From Branchiostoma floridae (Eukaryota > Chordata > Leptocardii > Amphioxiformes > Branchiostomatidae), in contig NC_049987.1 in NCBI RefSeq assembly GCF_000003815.2, positions 9,996,452 to 10,060,451 on the forward strand: a DNA stretch of 64,000 nucleotides. Reading direction: 5' to 3'. Below, in pieces: positions 32,377-46,240 of the stretch (positions are counted from its first letter, which is position 1; the number at the start of each line of letters is the position of its first letter). The position numbers and the translations under genes were made by a program. A model generated the notes under the pieces. That model was not told the DNA's origin, ran no database searches, and saw nothing but the letters and a program-made list of their open reading frames with translations.

Positions 32377-35300
32377 CTGCAAGATGCCATGGAGCAACAG
32401 ACAGATCCATTTTCATTCCGTCCCTTTCGAAAATCAATGAAAGCCAATGTTTTTCGAAGCCCACAGTTTTCCGATGATACCTGCACGCGTACTGCAAATG
32501 GTATTGTCAAGACCACACGCGCCGTGCAGTGGTGATGGTATTCTAACCTTATTCCGGATTCGTGGTGACGTTGACATGATAATGACCGACGCACTCTGAC
32601 ATCACCCAAAGGAATCCTCATCTAAAGTTCCAAAGGTTCTGTTATCGAGCTAGTCTAGACATTCTCGACTTGTTTCACACCTTCTGCAAGTTCACCAGAC
32701 TGCTATTGCGACCCAGATTTGAATAAATGGTACCATTCGCAATCCACCTGAGAATATCCCCTCTACGAGGGAGGACCGGTATGGAAATGCAACCGGTTGT
32801 GATTTAGCCTCAATTCATCACTATAAATGTCATTGATCACGCCGAAGAATGACGAATCGGGCGAACAGAAGGACAAGGTGCCCTATGGAGGCGTAGCTCG
32901 TGCATGGGGCACGGCTTATCATATTTTCCTATCAGAACCCAGCGACAACTAAAAGAAGGAGATTACGCTTTCATTTTCAAGTACGCTGTGCTCTTGATGA
33001 CAGCCCAAATCTTAATTAACGACTCTTTAAATCCGCGATCGCTTTATCGTCGATGAACAGGCGGCACTAATTTTATCCTCCTGAGAGCTCAATTCTTTCA
33101 TTACGACGCGCGCGAGAAAATCCTCCTGGAAATCGGTTTTATTGTTTTGTTACTTCCAGCTCTTAATAGATTGCAGCAATACTAATCAGGGAAACGTGGT
33201 GGAAGTTTCGAAGATTGTAATGAAAAATTATTATTAAAAAAATGCCCAACGTCACGTAAGACAATTTGCTGTTTGATACCTTCGAAATAGGGTTCCTAAA
33301 TGACTCATTTGCTTTGATTTGTCTGGATATTTCTTTTAAATTCCTTTGCTACAATCGTTCCACCATAAACGGCATAAAAACACAATGAAGACTTCTTCTC
33401 ATAGTGTTGGAATGCGACCTCTTCCAGCCTTAGGGATGGATTAAAATTATTATCTAAAAATGCCCAAAGTCACGTCTAATACTTTCGAAATGGGGTTTCT
33501 AAATGACTCATTTGCTTTGATACGTCTGAATATTTCCTTTAAATTTCTTTGGCTTTGCTAGTATCGTTCCGCCACAACCGACATAAAAACACAGTGAAGA
33601 CTTCTTCCCATAGTGTTGGAATGCGACCTCTTCCAGCCTTAGGGATGAATAAAGGTCATGCCTCTATGAATATTGAGCATCCCCGTGTATGCATTGAGGG
33701 CACTTTTAGCACCGAGCTGTTATCAACATGTCAAACAGCTACCTCGGCAGGAACCACAAGAAAGGCCATTAGAAAGCAGTCGCAGTTCTTGAATTCCAAG
33801 TGGATGTATGAATGATTTATTCCAGCATTATCGAGATTTGTCACTAAGTCCTCCATGGTGGACCTGATGAAAATGCTAAACATGCTTTTCAGGACAGTGA
33901 TTTATAATTCTATACAAGCTAATAGTCAATTATCCTAATGCTGCATGTAATAAACCAGACGTGAAATAATGGATAATGGATACATATTAAGAAATAATTT
34001 GTGTGCAATCGCAGGTACACGGTGTGGCTGTTATGCATTCAATTCATTTATGCTGTTCTGGTCCCCATAGGTTATAACATCAAGTCATTTAACATTGAAA
34101 GTCTCCTCTGCTGTAAGTGCGAAAGTTTAATGATTCTACAAAATCGCATGTGTTAATGACAGATTCAAGCCCCAATGGTAATACTGCCATAATCAACCTT
34201 GACAGGCTTACAAAGTCACCCAGCGTTTTAAAGGGCAAATGCTTTTAAAGACGTCTTTGTACAGTTTGGTTCACTCGTGTACAGTGCCATGCACTCATGA
34301 ATTATAGTCTTTTCGAGTAACGTAACATGTTTCAACTTTCGAGGCAACTTATAGCCAGCTCTCTCTCTCTCTTTGAGAAAATAATGATGTAGGCACAGGT
34401 AGGACAGTTCTTACCAAGGTTTGAGGTCTTTATAAAGTTAACGAGTGGAAAGGAATCGTTGTCGCTCCAGCAGTGTGACGCACCGTGTATTAAGTCGTAA
34501 ATCCATGTGACGTCTTTGAACAGCCACAGGCCTGTGCGTTTGATAAGTCTTTGTGTAAGGAAGCTTTGCTCTGAACGCAGACGAATCATCAAAGGAAAAC
34601 GTTGCTACCCGCTTTCATTCACTGTTACTGCGCTAAGCTACTTTTCTATGGTGCTTGAACAAACTAACAGGTATTGTTAAAGTACACATGTACCCGGTTA
34701 AAATAGCATTGAATGACACGAGACTTCGGTTTTCCATGCCCTGCGATATCAGTGGTTGATGGCTTTGGGTAAATATGCCATCCAAAGAAGTGCTAATTGC
34801 ACCTACACAAAAAGTGTACCAAGCTACCAATCCTAATACCTTGATACCCGAACCTCTGTATAACATCACGAATATCAGAACCCAACCAGGTGATTCAGGG
34901 CTTAATTGAATAGTCAGTGATATAAAAACACTGTATTCTCGGTATGACCTATCAAACGATCCCTGATAGCTGTGGGCAATTGCGCTTCTAAAGAGTAGAA
35001 TAAACAATGCGTCCTTTCGAACTCTTGATATGCATATCGCAAGAGCAAGACCATTGTTATTTCTTTCACGTGAAGCTAGGTTGCTGTAGCATGAGAGAGA
35101 ATACCAATGTACACCACGAATGCTTTAACGGCTCCACCTTTGTCGTTTAACGAGAATTTTTTATTGCCCTTAAGTGAATTTGACTGTTTCACGAGAAATT
35201 GCTTCCAAGCCAAGTTATTGAATCGTGGAGTGTGAGCATCATGCATTAATTTCTACAAACCCTCTCGGAATATTTTAAAGTCTAGTAATGCGGCAAATGT

Positions 35301-38300
35301 TCCATGAAATTGCTTTCAAGGGTACCAGTAGATTGGTATGAATTAAACAGCCATGTGTGTAATGCAGCGTATCTATTTACGTACAGCAAAGATCATCTAA
35401 ATATTGTAGATAAGGCTAAATGAACTTGATTTTGTCACTTAAGATGGTTTCAAGGGTTTGGCTCTGATATCTAGTTATCTGTTTCATCAGATCATTTTCA
35501 ATCAATCCGCATTATATTGCTCAATTCAAAAGGATATTACAACTCGATGGTATTAATGACATTCACCAATCAAACGCGTTTTGGTAATAATAATGGCATA
35601 TTATGTATCAAAAAAGCTTTGAACAAGCTTAAAGTTGAATAAAGGGGTGAATGGAAGACAAACTTTATGGTATTTAGTTAGCACCAGTCTCAGATCAAAT
35701 TAACTGTTATATATGGCATTAAACCATTCGCCTTTTAGTAGTATCATTTATTCAATAACAAACCCACTGTCTTCAGTTTACTTATTAATAATAATGAACT
35801 ACATTTTAAGTTAAATGGCATATTCCCTCTCCACTTTGACTCATTTACTTAATATGTTTACTGAATTCATTAATTTTGTAATTTAGTATGGTAATTTATC
35901 TTTGTTGTTTATGATATAATTTTTTAATGATATCAGTCATTATATTTTCTGCACATATAATCTCTATTATCACTACCATCTGTTACATTTATATTAATTT
36001 CTTATCAAGGGAAAAGAACAAGAACAAGCAGCCATAGCGCTTTTCTACCCTAACATATGATCATCTTTATCTAAGTAAATGAAATCAAATAAAAATCTTA
36101 CTAAATGCGATATTAATGTTCAAGCATCAGGTAGCAGTTTGTCATTACTTGACTACTCATGCACATCTAATTATTAGATAGAATATGATAACAAATTGGC
36201 CATTTTATGTTTGACGCACACCTTAGTCGCAAATACGCTTGATCAATGAGCAGTTCGGTATGCCTATACATCGATGTGTGAATTCTACGTTCTGATAAAA
36301 GTTGTGATAGATCTACAATATTTGTAGACATATTTACGTTTAATACATGCAAAGAAAACAAATATTACAAATTTGGATTTGACATATTCATGTAATGATA
36401 GTATAGCTGGAAAATTTGTAATTGAGAAATATATTATAGTTGGATACGACTTGTCAAATAGAAATAATGATGTTTTCGTTAGTTTTATCGTTGATTCTTA
36501 TGTAGCTGTTTATATTACACGAGATTCTCATAAAAGCTGTAAACGACCCTTCCAGGAGTAACGCTTTCTGATGGACGATGTAAAACGTGTGCAATTTCCA
36601 GCAAATGTTCTCCATTACGAGAGACGAAACTCGTTAATAATAGAGGCAAATGACATAAATATTTCTATAAATCAGGCCCTATCTATGTTAATGATAATGG
36701 TATGCCACCGTTGCGATGTTCTCATTGTTGGTAAAATCCTGGCTAGCTTTATTTGTCGCTTTCAACAACCAATTTTATGGTCTTGCTAGACAATCAGCAG
36801 ATGAAGGTTGCAATATTAAAATGTAGAAAATTTCAAATGAATGGATTTTAAGTACAGAAGATATCCGTAAACATGTACAATTCTACTGGGTATAAATTGT
36901 TGTCCCTTGAATCAGATGCTTGTGCATTTCGCTGAGACAGGTATTAATGCCTGTACCAACATCACTATTGGACAAATGTTTGAAATCATCATTAAGATGA
37001 TCTTGTATATAGGTGCTCACAGTAAAAAAAGTACCTTGTATAGGCACCAGTTGTGTACAGGTTTGAGGATAACGAAACGTTGTCAAAAATGTTATTTACC
37101 GGAACATTAGGTCCGTGGGTTGAACACTTCATCTTTCCCTTGCGGTGAAAAGTAAGTAGGATTCTTTTTTCGACAGGTTCATTTCCGTTAACGACAGCTG
37201 CATTGTGACCAGATCGAATCTCATTTAAACTTACTGACCTGTCAAGACCTTGTGCAGGTGTAAATAGGAATTCCATCGCCCACATAAACGGGCTATTCGT
37301 ATATGGGGCTGTCTCAATGCACTTTCGTACATATCTTTCTAGAATACTAGCTTAATTCTAGCAAAGTCATGTATCATACTTGCTCCCGTTACGTTATCGG
37401 TTTTAACATGGCAGTAGGGTGGTTTGTACCCAGTGCGAAATGTGTGATATTGTTCTTGCTTATGAATACGTATTTGGAATGATTAAAGGTTATTTCAAGT
37501 TTATTATAATTATAGAATAAGTCTTCAAATATGTTATTACCTTTGTCCTCGAACGTCCTCGTTTTTATTACTATAAATCTGTATACCTATAATGACTCTT
37601 TCAATGCAATAAATAAAGGATAATGACTGCTACAAATATGATTGCATTTCTTAGTCTCATATATCAACGTCTTCTTATTGCCAGTTATACCACATCGTCT
37701 CTCATATATGTTTTGGCAAAGAGAAAGGTTTTAGCATTCAACCTAGTCTCCATTAGGGCGAAGCGAATGCATTTCCCTCTAAGGTATCTTGTCAAAATGC
37801 CCTGTTTCCAGTGGGCGATTTCTGTCAAAAAGCGTAATTGATGAGTGGTACTTGGTAGATTTGTGGCAAAGTTTACTCATAAATCATTGTCGGCCATCTA
37901 CGATGGGAATCTTTGACTCTGACTCTGATTCAGTTAGAGAGGCTTATAGATTACAAAATCAATAGAGGTTTCATAATCTTGACTATCATAAGACGATCTA
38001 GTACATCTGTACTCTTGTGTCAGTCTGACGGTTACCATATGCATCGGGATGTGAAGGGAAAGCAGTCATCAGTCCGAAAATCAAACATTTTTTAAAATAT
38101 ACAATGTCTTTCATAAATTCCATATGAAAGGTATCATCATATCAAAAAATATGGCTCGAACAATATAACTTATATGAAACAATCATTCTAACATTTGAGG
38201 GAAAGATTTCCTGTTCTTTGTCTATGACATAAAGAAGCCATTGCTTCTGTGTCAACCTGGGATTGTTAAAGCACCAATACTTCTATGCCATTAGTTTGAA

Positions 38301-39799
38301 ACAAATACTCTAACATATGAGAAAAATAAAACTAAAAAATCTTAATTCTATCCTGCTTCTGAGTAAAGGTGAACAGTCCCATGCAGAACACGAATGCACA
38401 TACATAAAGGGGTCTAAATTAAAGGTAGTGTATGTCATCATTAGAAGTTGAAGGGCGGAATATGTACAGATTAGAGGAAAGACGTTATTCCCAGGCAATA
38501 GAAGGACAAGTGCTTCAAACGACCCAGGACCCATCTAACGTGGTTAACACTGCGTGAAATTACTTGAGCAAAATGAGCAAATTGCCATATTACCTCATTT
38601 ATGTAGCATGATGTCACGCAAGGGTCACCTTTTCTCTGGAAGGAATCAGATCACTTCCTCTTGACTTTCAGGTTGGCTTCGCCCTTGGAGAAGGTCAGAG
38701 CAATCACCGGGAATTTTCTACCAAAGATTTCGACAAATACGTGGACTTGGCCTTAGCTGGGCATTGATTTTGATGTGAAAATCGTGGACATCCGTATCTT
38801 ATATGGATAGAAAAATCAACAGTTGTAATGCTCCGGCGGCTTTCTTGAGTGTAGGCTCTCGTTAGGGCGCTCTTTATCGGACAGCTATTGGAGATTCACT
38901 GTGACAAACGAGTCGTACTATAATGGCAAAGATACATCCTATAGTAACAGCATTAACGTTTGACACCATAACTATATCGCCAATACACACTGTAAATGTG
39001 TTTTTATCCACATTTTCTTAAGAAACGCCCACTCTCTTGCCCGACTACGTCTGCATACATATCTAGATAAAATAGTTTTACAGAAAAATATACAAATAAG
39101 CAAACAGACAATTATCGGGAAGCGTTCAAGTACAAAATGAATTACCTGTAGCAGGCCGTATCACTCACAATCTCCCACCAGCGAAAACAAGCTTTCTTCC
39201 ATGATACAGATCTGATATGCCCTGGTATCCTGTCATATTGATTGACTGACGATGAATGCTGAAACGAGGGCAGCTGAACCAATTGTGATTACGGGGAACA
39301 CGTACAGTATTGGCAGCCTATATGTCATCAACAGCAGCATGATTCTTATCGAGGACTCTACAGACACAATGGTTTAGCAATAGCGCGTTAAAACGCATGG
39401 ATATCAGTCTTCTTCTTAAAAGACACTTTTGTCTTTTAATTGTAAATATAACTTACCTGCGTAAATACCATAGTAATCTGATGTCCTTAAAGATATTTCT
39501 TCTAATTGATTAATTGATCTGAACGTAATGACCCGTTCAAACAAATTTACGTCTTACATCGTCTTTTACCTTTGGGCATCAGATATTCATAGCGAATGGC
39601 AAAAATGGCTGCTTGCCGGGATCGTGGTATAAATATTTCCGACTGTTGCCAAAAGGACAATTTCTGTATTTGATTTGTTACACGTTACACTTTACACATG
39701 TAATCTCTATGGTGTATAAATCTTCAAATCACTCTATTTATATGTTAAAAGATATTCTTCTCCTTCTTCCTTTATTTTTTAGGCTACCAACTTCAACAT
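32377..39799. other. No gene seen
   Basis: AT-rich, with the 209-bp duplication (33.2-33.6 kb) and a (CT)n tract at about 34359-34373. Short frames only. Confidence 0.5.
33223..33650 (+). repeat. 209-bp direct duplication
   Basis: Two adjacent copies (about 33223-33440 and 33443-33650) share AAATGACTCATTTGCTTTGA, then ATAGTGTTGGAATGCGACCT and CTTCCAGCCTTAGGGATG at a spacing of 209 bp, with scattered substitutions and small indels. Confidence 0.8.
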
Positions 39800-39993
39800 C
39801 CTGAAGACTACGTAGACTACATAGTCTTGTACAGTGGCCGAAGCAACGTATCGAAATTTAACCTGAGTGAAGTGAAAAAAAAAGCCGTGTAAAGTGCATT
39901 GAAACTTTCCAACGGCACAAGAGCAGGATTTGAACTCGAGACCTCTCATCAGTTCTGAGTCAAACACGCTGCCGCTGCGCCACGCGATCCCAC
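39800..39993 (-). mobile_element. tRNA-derived SINE
   Basis: The minus strand begins with a tRNA-like head: A box TGGCGCAGCGGC (complement of 39971-39982) and B box GTTCAAATCC (complement of 39926-39935), spaced as in a tRNA gene. The acceptor ends do not pair and no good anticodon arm forms, so it is not a functional tRNA. The body CACTTTACACGG with a following T-run is the usual SINE tail domain and is shared with 41.8 kb. Confidence 0.7.
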
Positions 39994-40897
39994 TAAGATT
40001 CCCGATGTGACAGCAAACAAATGCTAACCTGTTTCACTATTGTACGGGGATTACCGCTAATGCAACACACGGCGAGGTTGTAATGAAGTGGTACTTGAAG
40101 TGACACACAGAACTACATGTTATCGTAACATGCCCTCACCACCCATGGCCAAGGTCCAGTTTCATGTGTTTATTACAACTTTGATTGTGTTTTACGAAGG
40201 AAACTGTTGTAGTGAACAATAAATCCTTTGGCATCACCAGCTAAGAGCATCTCAGAATATAAAAAAAAACCTCATCATACACGAAATGGAATACATCTAT
40301 CCATGTGTCAAAATAATGGGAAGGAACGACATGAAATCAGAAATATATACTTTTTTGAATGTGAAATAAACGTGATATTTATTTTGGTTATGTATCTACA
40401 TATTACGCATAAAAGTGCAAGCCTGCAACAAATATCTTTCAAAAGGTTTGTTGCGTTATTTTGTCTTCGAATGTCTGGTGTACGTTTGTCTGTATTTAGC
40501 TTGATTGTAAAATGCATGAATTGTAGCATCCAGAAATGCAATTAACACGTTATACGTTGCATGATCGGCTGGCATGTAATCATGACAGAGTGCTATGCTA
40601 CATGCATCTCATGTAGGTTTCCAAAGGGGGCAGTTTTATTCGCCCTCAGTTTATCCCAATGGCAGCAAAGGGAAGTTGTATACGCGTTACCGTATGGTCT
40701 AGTCTACTCGTAACATTCCCATGTTACAAGAACCATCAGTGTTTTCACAAGAGTTTATAACCTTCGCTTCATAACAGACAATTCTAGTTTACTTATTATA
40801 ATATTTGTCTGATCTGGAAGAAATCGATTTAGATTTAGACTTAGGAGACCCTGTGTCTATTCCTTAATATAACTTGGCGGACACCCGAAAATGATGG

Positions 40898-41036
40898 GTC
40901 GTCTTCTTAGTCATACTTTTACGTATTACGCAATATCTAAATTACAAAAAAACCGTAGAAAATAACAAAACGGTGACGCAAGAATGAACCCCGCAGTGAC
41001 GCAAGCTTGACACAAGTGCAGTGGGAGCGCACCTTA
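40898..41036. mobile_element. MITE family B, truncated copy
   Basis: It ends GTGCAGTGGGAGCGCACCTT and runs inward as AATGAACCCCGCAGTGACGC and AACAAAACGGTGACGCAAGA, matching the reverse complement of the left half of the 19-kb element. The other terminal repeat is missing. Confidence 0.65.
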
Positions 41037-41789
41037 AGGGTAATGACATTCTGTCCATAAATAGTGCAAAGAACAAGGGAAAATATGATATGATAGTAAT
41101 AACCACATCATGCGAGAAGAAAGTTAAGTGTAGACAATTTTGTATGCATTACTAAGTTCGTTTGAAATGGCATACAGAATCAACGAGCTCTACCGTGCTG
41201 TAGGATAGCCGTAAAGGATTCACGTAGAAATCATTATTATGGTCTTGGAAAAATCTTTTTCAACGAACAATGCTTTATACAGGTGCCAGGCAGCTCCCTC
41301 AACTTGTAAACAAAGTCCAACTATCATTCATACAGTCTGGGTTTCTTCGCTCTGTCATCGATTGACATATGAGAATTCGTACATGCACATTGCACTAATC
41401 CAGTCCATATATATGTCTGTAATGGCTCAAATAATGGCATGGCATGACAAATGGCAGGTCTTAATGACCATGCTGACCGTGCTAAACCAACAGAGCTGAG
41501 GCAAAGAAAGCTTTGTGATCACAAAATGATAAGTTTGTTGGATTGGACACTCGGATTTACAGGTAATCTATGCAATATTTCGTGTGTCCTTAAATATCGC
41601 CAAGCAAAACGCAGAAGAGGTTATCGCGTAAGCAAAGATTTCGAGCAAATGAAAGAAAGCGCTCAGAATGCTGATGCAGTGTTCGTTGGTACTTGTTAGG
41701 TCTCGGAAAGTTTTCAGCTGACACAAAATCAATCCCTTCCACACATGCCCTGGTACTTTTCCAAGAACTCTGTAAATCAAACGCTTAAT

Positions 41790-41915
41790 AATGGCGTTGG
41801 TGTGGTGTAACTGGGTTTGAAATTAAGAGGTTCCGAGTACGATGCCCACGATGCCAAAACGTAGTGCCCTTGGTAAATGTACTTTACACGACTTACTCTT
41901 AAGGTGGTGTGACGT
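41790..41915 (+). mobile_element. Degenerate SINE copy
   Basis: It contains AGTGCCCTTGGTAAATGTAC then TTTACACGACTT, the same body domain as the SINE at 39.8 kb but in the opposite orientation. The tRNA-like head before it is too eroded to recognise both boxes. Confidence 0.45.
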
Positions 41916-43305
41916 CTACCGGGCCTCTTCGTTGTAACCCGGGATAAATCATCCCAAATTACAGATGACAAATTATACCTTTGCGTTTTACTATGTCAAC
42001 CAGGATATTGATGGTCTTTCTACTTCGTCACTTTTTAAGAATGACCTCTTGTAGATATGGACTCAAGTGTCAACATGAAATGTCTGGAATGTATAAACAA
42101 TTTAGTCCTGGCAACATTCTCTCGATTAATGCTGTTCACATACAAATTCATAGTTTTGGGTGAAAAATCTGTTCGACTGCAGATCACCGACGAAAGATAG
42201 TGGATGCTACATATCCTTTACAAAACCTTTCCACTTGCTTCAGGTACTGATACCTTGCGCATGGTTGACTTTGTTAGTACATACCCTGTATGAATAATCA
42301 TGATCGTGTACATTACGTATGTTTGTCATAATCGATCACTGCATCAGCTAGCTCACATGATTTTTGTTCGTTACTTAAAAGCAGCGTGCTTTCCGCTTAT
42401 GAGCACGTAATCGCTTAATCCGGACCTAATCCCCCTGCCTTGTCGGTACGATTGTCAGTGCGCATCAATCAGGAAAAGTCTAGCTTTAAGCGCGAAATGG
42501 AATTTCGTCATTGATCTGCCATCAAGCCGAGAGCTATCTCAGATTGAATCGTAATCCTTAGAGATTTGGTGTCGTCTGGAGAATATGAGAAACTTGGGAA
42601 AAGGCAGAGTATGGTCTGAAAGGGGTATGTATCAATAGAAAAGGCAACACCAACTCAGCTTACTGTTTGGCCGAAAAGGCATGTCCCTAAGCATACCCAG
42701 GTTTGCTTTTGTATAAATTTTATTCTAAGTCTTAGGAAATGTACCTTTTTTGTACCTAAGCCTTAGAAGTATAAAAAATGCTATTACAGTGCCCTTAGCT
42801 ACATTGTCTTGGAACGCATGTATCATGTATTTTATCGCACTAAATGGGTGGGTCAGGTTATAACACACCAATTCGTCAGTCAGAGCAATAAACATCAGTT
42901 GAATGATCCAATCACTTAAAATGAGCTCTGTTTTGAAAAAACAAAACACGGCGATAGGTAAATATATAACGATGGAAGCATGCAATTATCAGGTACTAAT
43001 GTAAAAGCACTAGAGTGAAACATTATTAAAGAAGAGCAGATGACCGAGTAGGTCAGAGAAAAACAAAAATTGCCAAGTATTTTTTGTGCCCAACGTACGG
43101 TCACACAGATAGTCTGATAGTAAATTCACCTTACCTGTACTGCCCATGACCTAGCAAAGCCAGTTACTGCAGCTGGTGGTGAATGGTGGAATGTATTTAC
43201 AAAGCAGCTCATGTACAGATCTTCTTGGTGGCCTGGGTGGTGTAGAATTAACGACACCGGTGTGAGGGCTTCTTTCAACTTCCAAGTCTCTGCAGGTGTT
43301 ATTGA

Positions 43306-43403
43306 TCACAAGACAAGTGAAGGCGACGAATCCGATTTCCCTTCGTATAATCTGCGGATGATGAACACCACTGCAGCGTCACTGGCAAACACCAGCCACG
43401 TAC
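43306..43403 (-). CDS. Exon-like segment with membrane helix and stop (unidentified)
   Basis: After an acceptor-like CATCCGCTTAG the minus strand is open in phase 1 for 31 codons: GTWLVFASDAAVVFIIRRLY, then EGKSDSSPSLVL and TGA. A hydrophobic stretch followed by R-R and a short polar tail looks like a C-terminal membrane anchor. I recognise no family. It could be the last exon of a gene including the open segments at 51.9-54.0 kb, whose phases agree, or a chance frame. Confidence 0.28.
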
Positions 43404-45654
43404 CTAAGCGGATGTCACAAATTACTAAATGACATGCATTCTAAGTGGTTGGAAATGTGTTTTTACCACCCAGCAGTTATTCCCATTAAGGGAATGACAT
43501 GGCGTGTATCATGATGTAACAATTGCACCGGGATTTTTCGTGATTTAAAAATTATGTTATAGGCAAGTTTAAATTTGGTATTCACCATTAATGTGTCGGT
43601 GGACATCATTTTCTGAGCTGATTATCTGCTTTACAATTCACCTGCATTTTAAAATTCTCCACTTCATTTTGGTAGACGGGATGAGACAAACAAGCTCAAC
43701 TCTCTTTTATCAGCACACTATTTTTTTCTCATTGAATATGTGATAAATATATACGTCTTATCAATGCATATATCTTGCTAATGTTTGATTCACAGCGCAA
43801 GGCGTTTCTCGACGTAAAAGATATTTTACGTACTATCATTTGCTCATATCCTGAAATGTCTGAAAGACTTGTCCCAGAGCAGGAACTGGCTCTGAATCTA
43901 AATATGGAAGCAATCCCAGTCCAATTCCAGTGGATTAGTCCAGACGTCTACTTCCTAAAGATATATGTAAGGGAAGGGTCATTCACCATAGTGGAAAAAG
44001 TTACGACTCTAAAGTTTTTTCACAATGGCAACTTTTCGGTGGAGAAGTAAAGGTATACTTCGGTAGGTTTTGCAGCTAGTCAAAGTCCTATTCTACACAT
44101 TACAGAAAAAGTGGGATCTTTCGTCTTCCATTGTCTCAGAAAAAGAAGTCAAACCCAATAAGTTACATCTTTAAGTTAAACTAGAGTAGTCACTTACTAT
44201 ACTGTTTTAGTGCTTACTATTATTTGTCTGCCTTTTTTCTTTTGTCACCTGCAATAAGTCCTCGGGTAAGAATTTGCAATAAACTTATATTCTATGCAGC
44301 CCCCGACATTCCACACACAGCAGGTTGCACAATACAGCAGTTATTATACTCTTGGAGTGCCTACCGGAAATGGTGTGGAGTAGCCATGATTGAGTGCTTG
44401 TATGGCTTTTTGTTGGCCTAATGGAGCAAAGATGACAAAGTCAGATACGTGGCGCTATCTATTCCTCATCTGTAGACAACAGTGGATAGGGACTTTGTCC
44501 TTTGCCCCGATAGGCCTTATGTTTATTGCTCTTCAGAAATGAGTTTGGAAATAAGTTGCCTGCATATTCTGAACTTGCCAATAGTAAATTGGGTGCAGTG
44601 TTCTTCTATAGGATACATACAATGATGAATTCGGGGTGACGCGATCATAATGTAAACATAAATGTTGTTTGTGCGCGTGTGTGTGTCTGTGCAAAACATA
44701 ACTCTAGTTACTAAAGATGTTTTTTTTTTTAAACAATATTTGGAAGGTGGATATAGGGGGCAGGAAACGTATGTCAGTTTCGATGATGGGCATCTTGACA
44801 GCATTTTACGTTACTGCAGCGGAACATCTGGTATTCTACACATGCTATGGTCTTGATTATGATTTTAGTGCTAGATACCTCTTGAAACAACGAATGAGTG
44901 GTTTAGTCCCCTAGTTGTAATATAAATGGTGACTAATACAGTGCACCCACATCTATATATATGGTATAGAACAACGGCCTTGCGATTTCATTAGCCCTTA
45001 CATTAGGACGTATTTCTATAGACTGCTTATCAAACATATCAAAAATAGTATGAACTAAGGCGTAACTTTCTAAAAACGACACTGGAATGAATTGTGACTT
45101 ACACTTTAATTTATGACTGACCTCATTGTTCAATAAATGTTCGTTTAGTAATTTTTTTCATAACTTAACAAGTACCCGTTAAAGTAACTAATAAGTCATC
45201 AAATTGTACACGTATAATAACGTGCAGTGTAATTCTAGTCGTTTGATATTAAGGCCGCAGTCATCTGATGGAATACTTGTTGATTGACATGTGTTGTTTT
45301 GACAATACCTGTAACCTATATTAGTAGACATCGTGTCTTTCATCACCAAACCGTCAAATTGGACGAGGCCAGGTTTAGAAAGTCATCATAATGTGTTTTT
45401 ATCCTCTAGATATTGCCCTACACGGAAGGGTGGGCGCATCAACAGAGGTGATGGAATGGCATGCCGACCTTCGGGTTCATCCAAACACGTCCGCTAGACA
45501 GCAGATGGTTTATTATTTTAATGTTTATGTGATGTATACCCTTCACTGACGAAATTAAAACTCAATTTAAATCGTACTTATTTAAATTTTCAAATAAGTT
45601 GGGAAAATGATAGTTCAGCTATTAATTCGTTACTACAATGCAATTATAAGTTAT

Positions 45655-45697
45655 CACACACACACACACACACACACACATTTATATATATATATAC
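45655..45697. repeat. (CA)n/(TA)n microsatellite
   Basis: About 13 CA units (45655-45680) followed by a short TATATATATATATA run. Confidence 0.9.
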
Positions 45698-46118
45698 AAT
45701 ATTCTGCTTTGCCATGTGCAAAAACACGAGATAGAATCCAGCTACCATTACATTAACAATGATAAATTCGTTACCACACTGCCTATGCATTTTGTTGTGT
45801 AGACACTAGTGAATCACACCAAAAGTCACTCTACGTGTTCTGCATGGAAACAACGCTACTGTAATACTATTCAGCAGAGTCATAAAACATTTAGCTGCAA
45901 GTTGGCCCGTAACACCTGCTGCGTCGCGGGTGTCGATGGTGTTAATTATATTTGCACAATGGGCCGTTGTATCAAGTCTGAAGGATCAATACTGGAGTTA
46001 ACATCGATTCATCGGGACTGTCATGGAAAGGTGTGGTCATTCATAGCTAAAAACTACATACCTCGAAAATGTTAGCATGAAAGTTCATCTGTGTTGGTAA
46101 ATGACATTGTGGAAAAAC

Positions 46119-46240
46119 TAAACTTTACTTAACCAACACTAAGATTAATTGGGACTTACCCCAAATTTTCAGCCGACTCCGTCAGCCTTGTTCACGGAAT
46201 GGACCCGTCTGCTGTAACTTCCGGACGTGACGTCAGGGAC
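46119..46240 (+). repeat. Left 122-bp inverted arm of the Penelope-like element
   Basis: Exact reverse complement of 47699-47820 over all 122 bp by eye. It begins TAAACTTTACTTAACCAACA and ends GACGTGACGTCAGGGAC. The start codon of the retroelement frame lies inside it. Confidence 0.9.

Larger units (their letters stand above)
41916..46058. other. Mostly gene-free
   Basis: Holds the exon-like segment at 43.3 kb and the microsatellite at 45.66 kb. The plus-strand frame 43775-44050 is 91 codons long but resembles nothing I know. Confidence 0.45.

Noticed and set aside
32108-32535. Plus-strand frames of 88 and 114 codons
   Set aside because: They lie opposite the duplicated signal-peptide exon, which explains the open, less AT-rich stretch better.
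39913-39990. A tRNA gene on the minus strand (A and B boxes)
   Set aside because: Acceptor ends do not pair, the anticodon arm is poor, and a SINE tail follows; it is a tRNA-derived SINE.
43775-44050. Plus-strand 91-codon frame starting MLMFDSQRKAFLDVKDILRT
   Set aside because: The composition is plausible, but there is no family match, no partner exon and no flanking signal; left unannotated.
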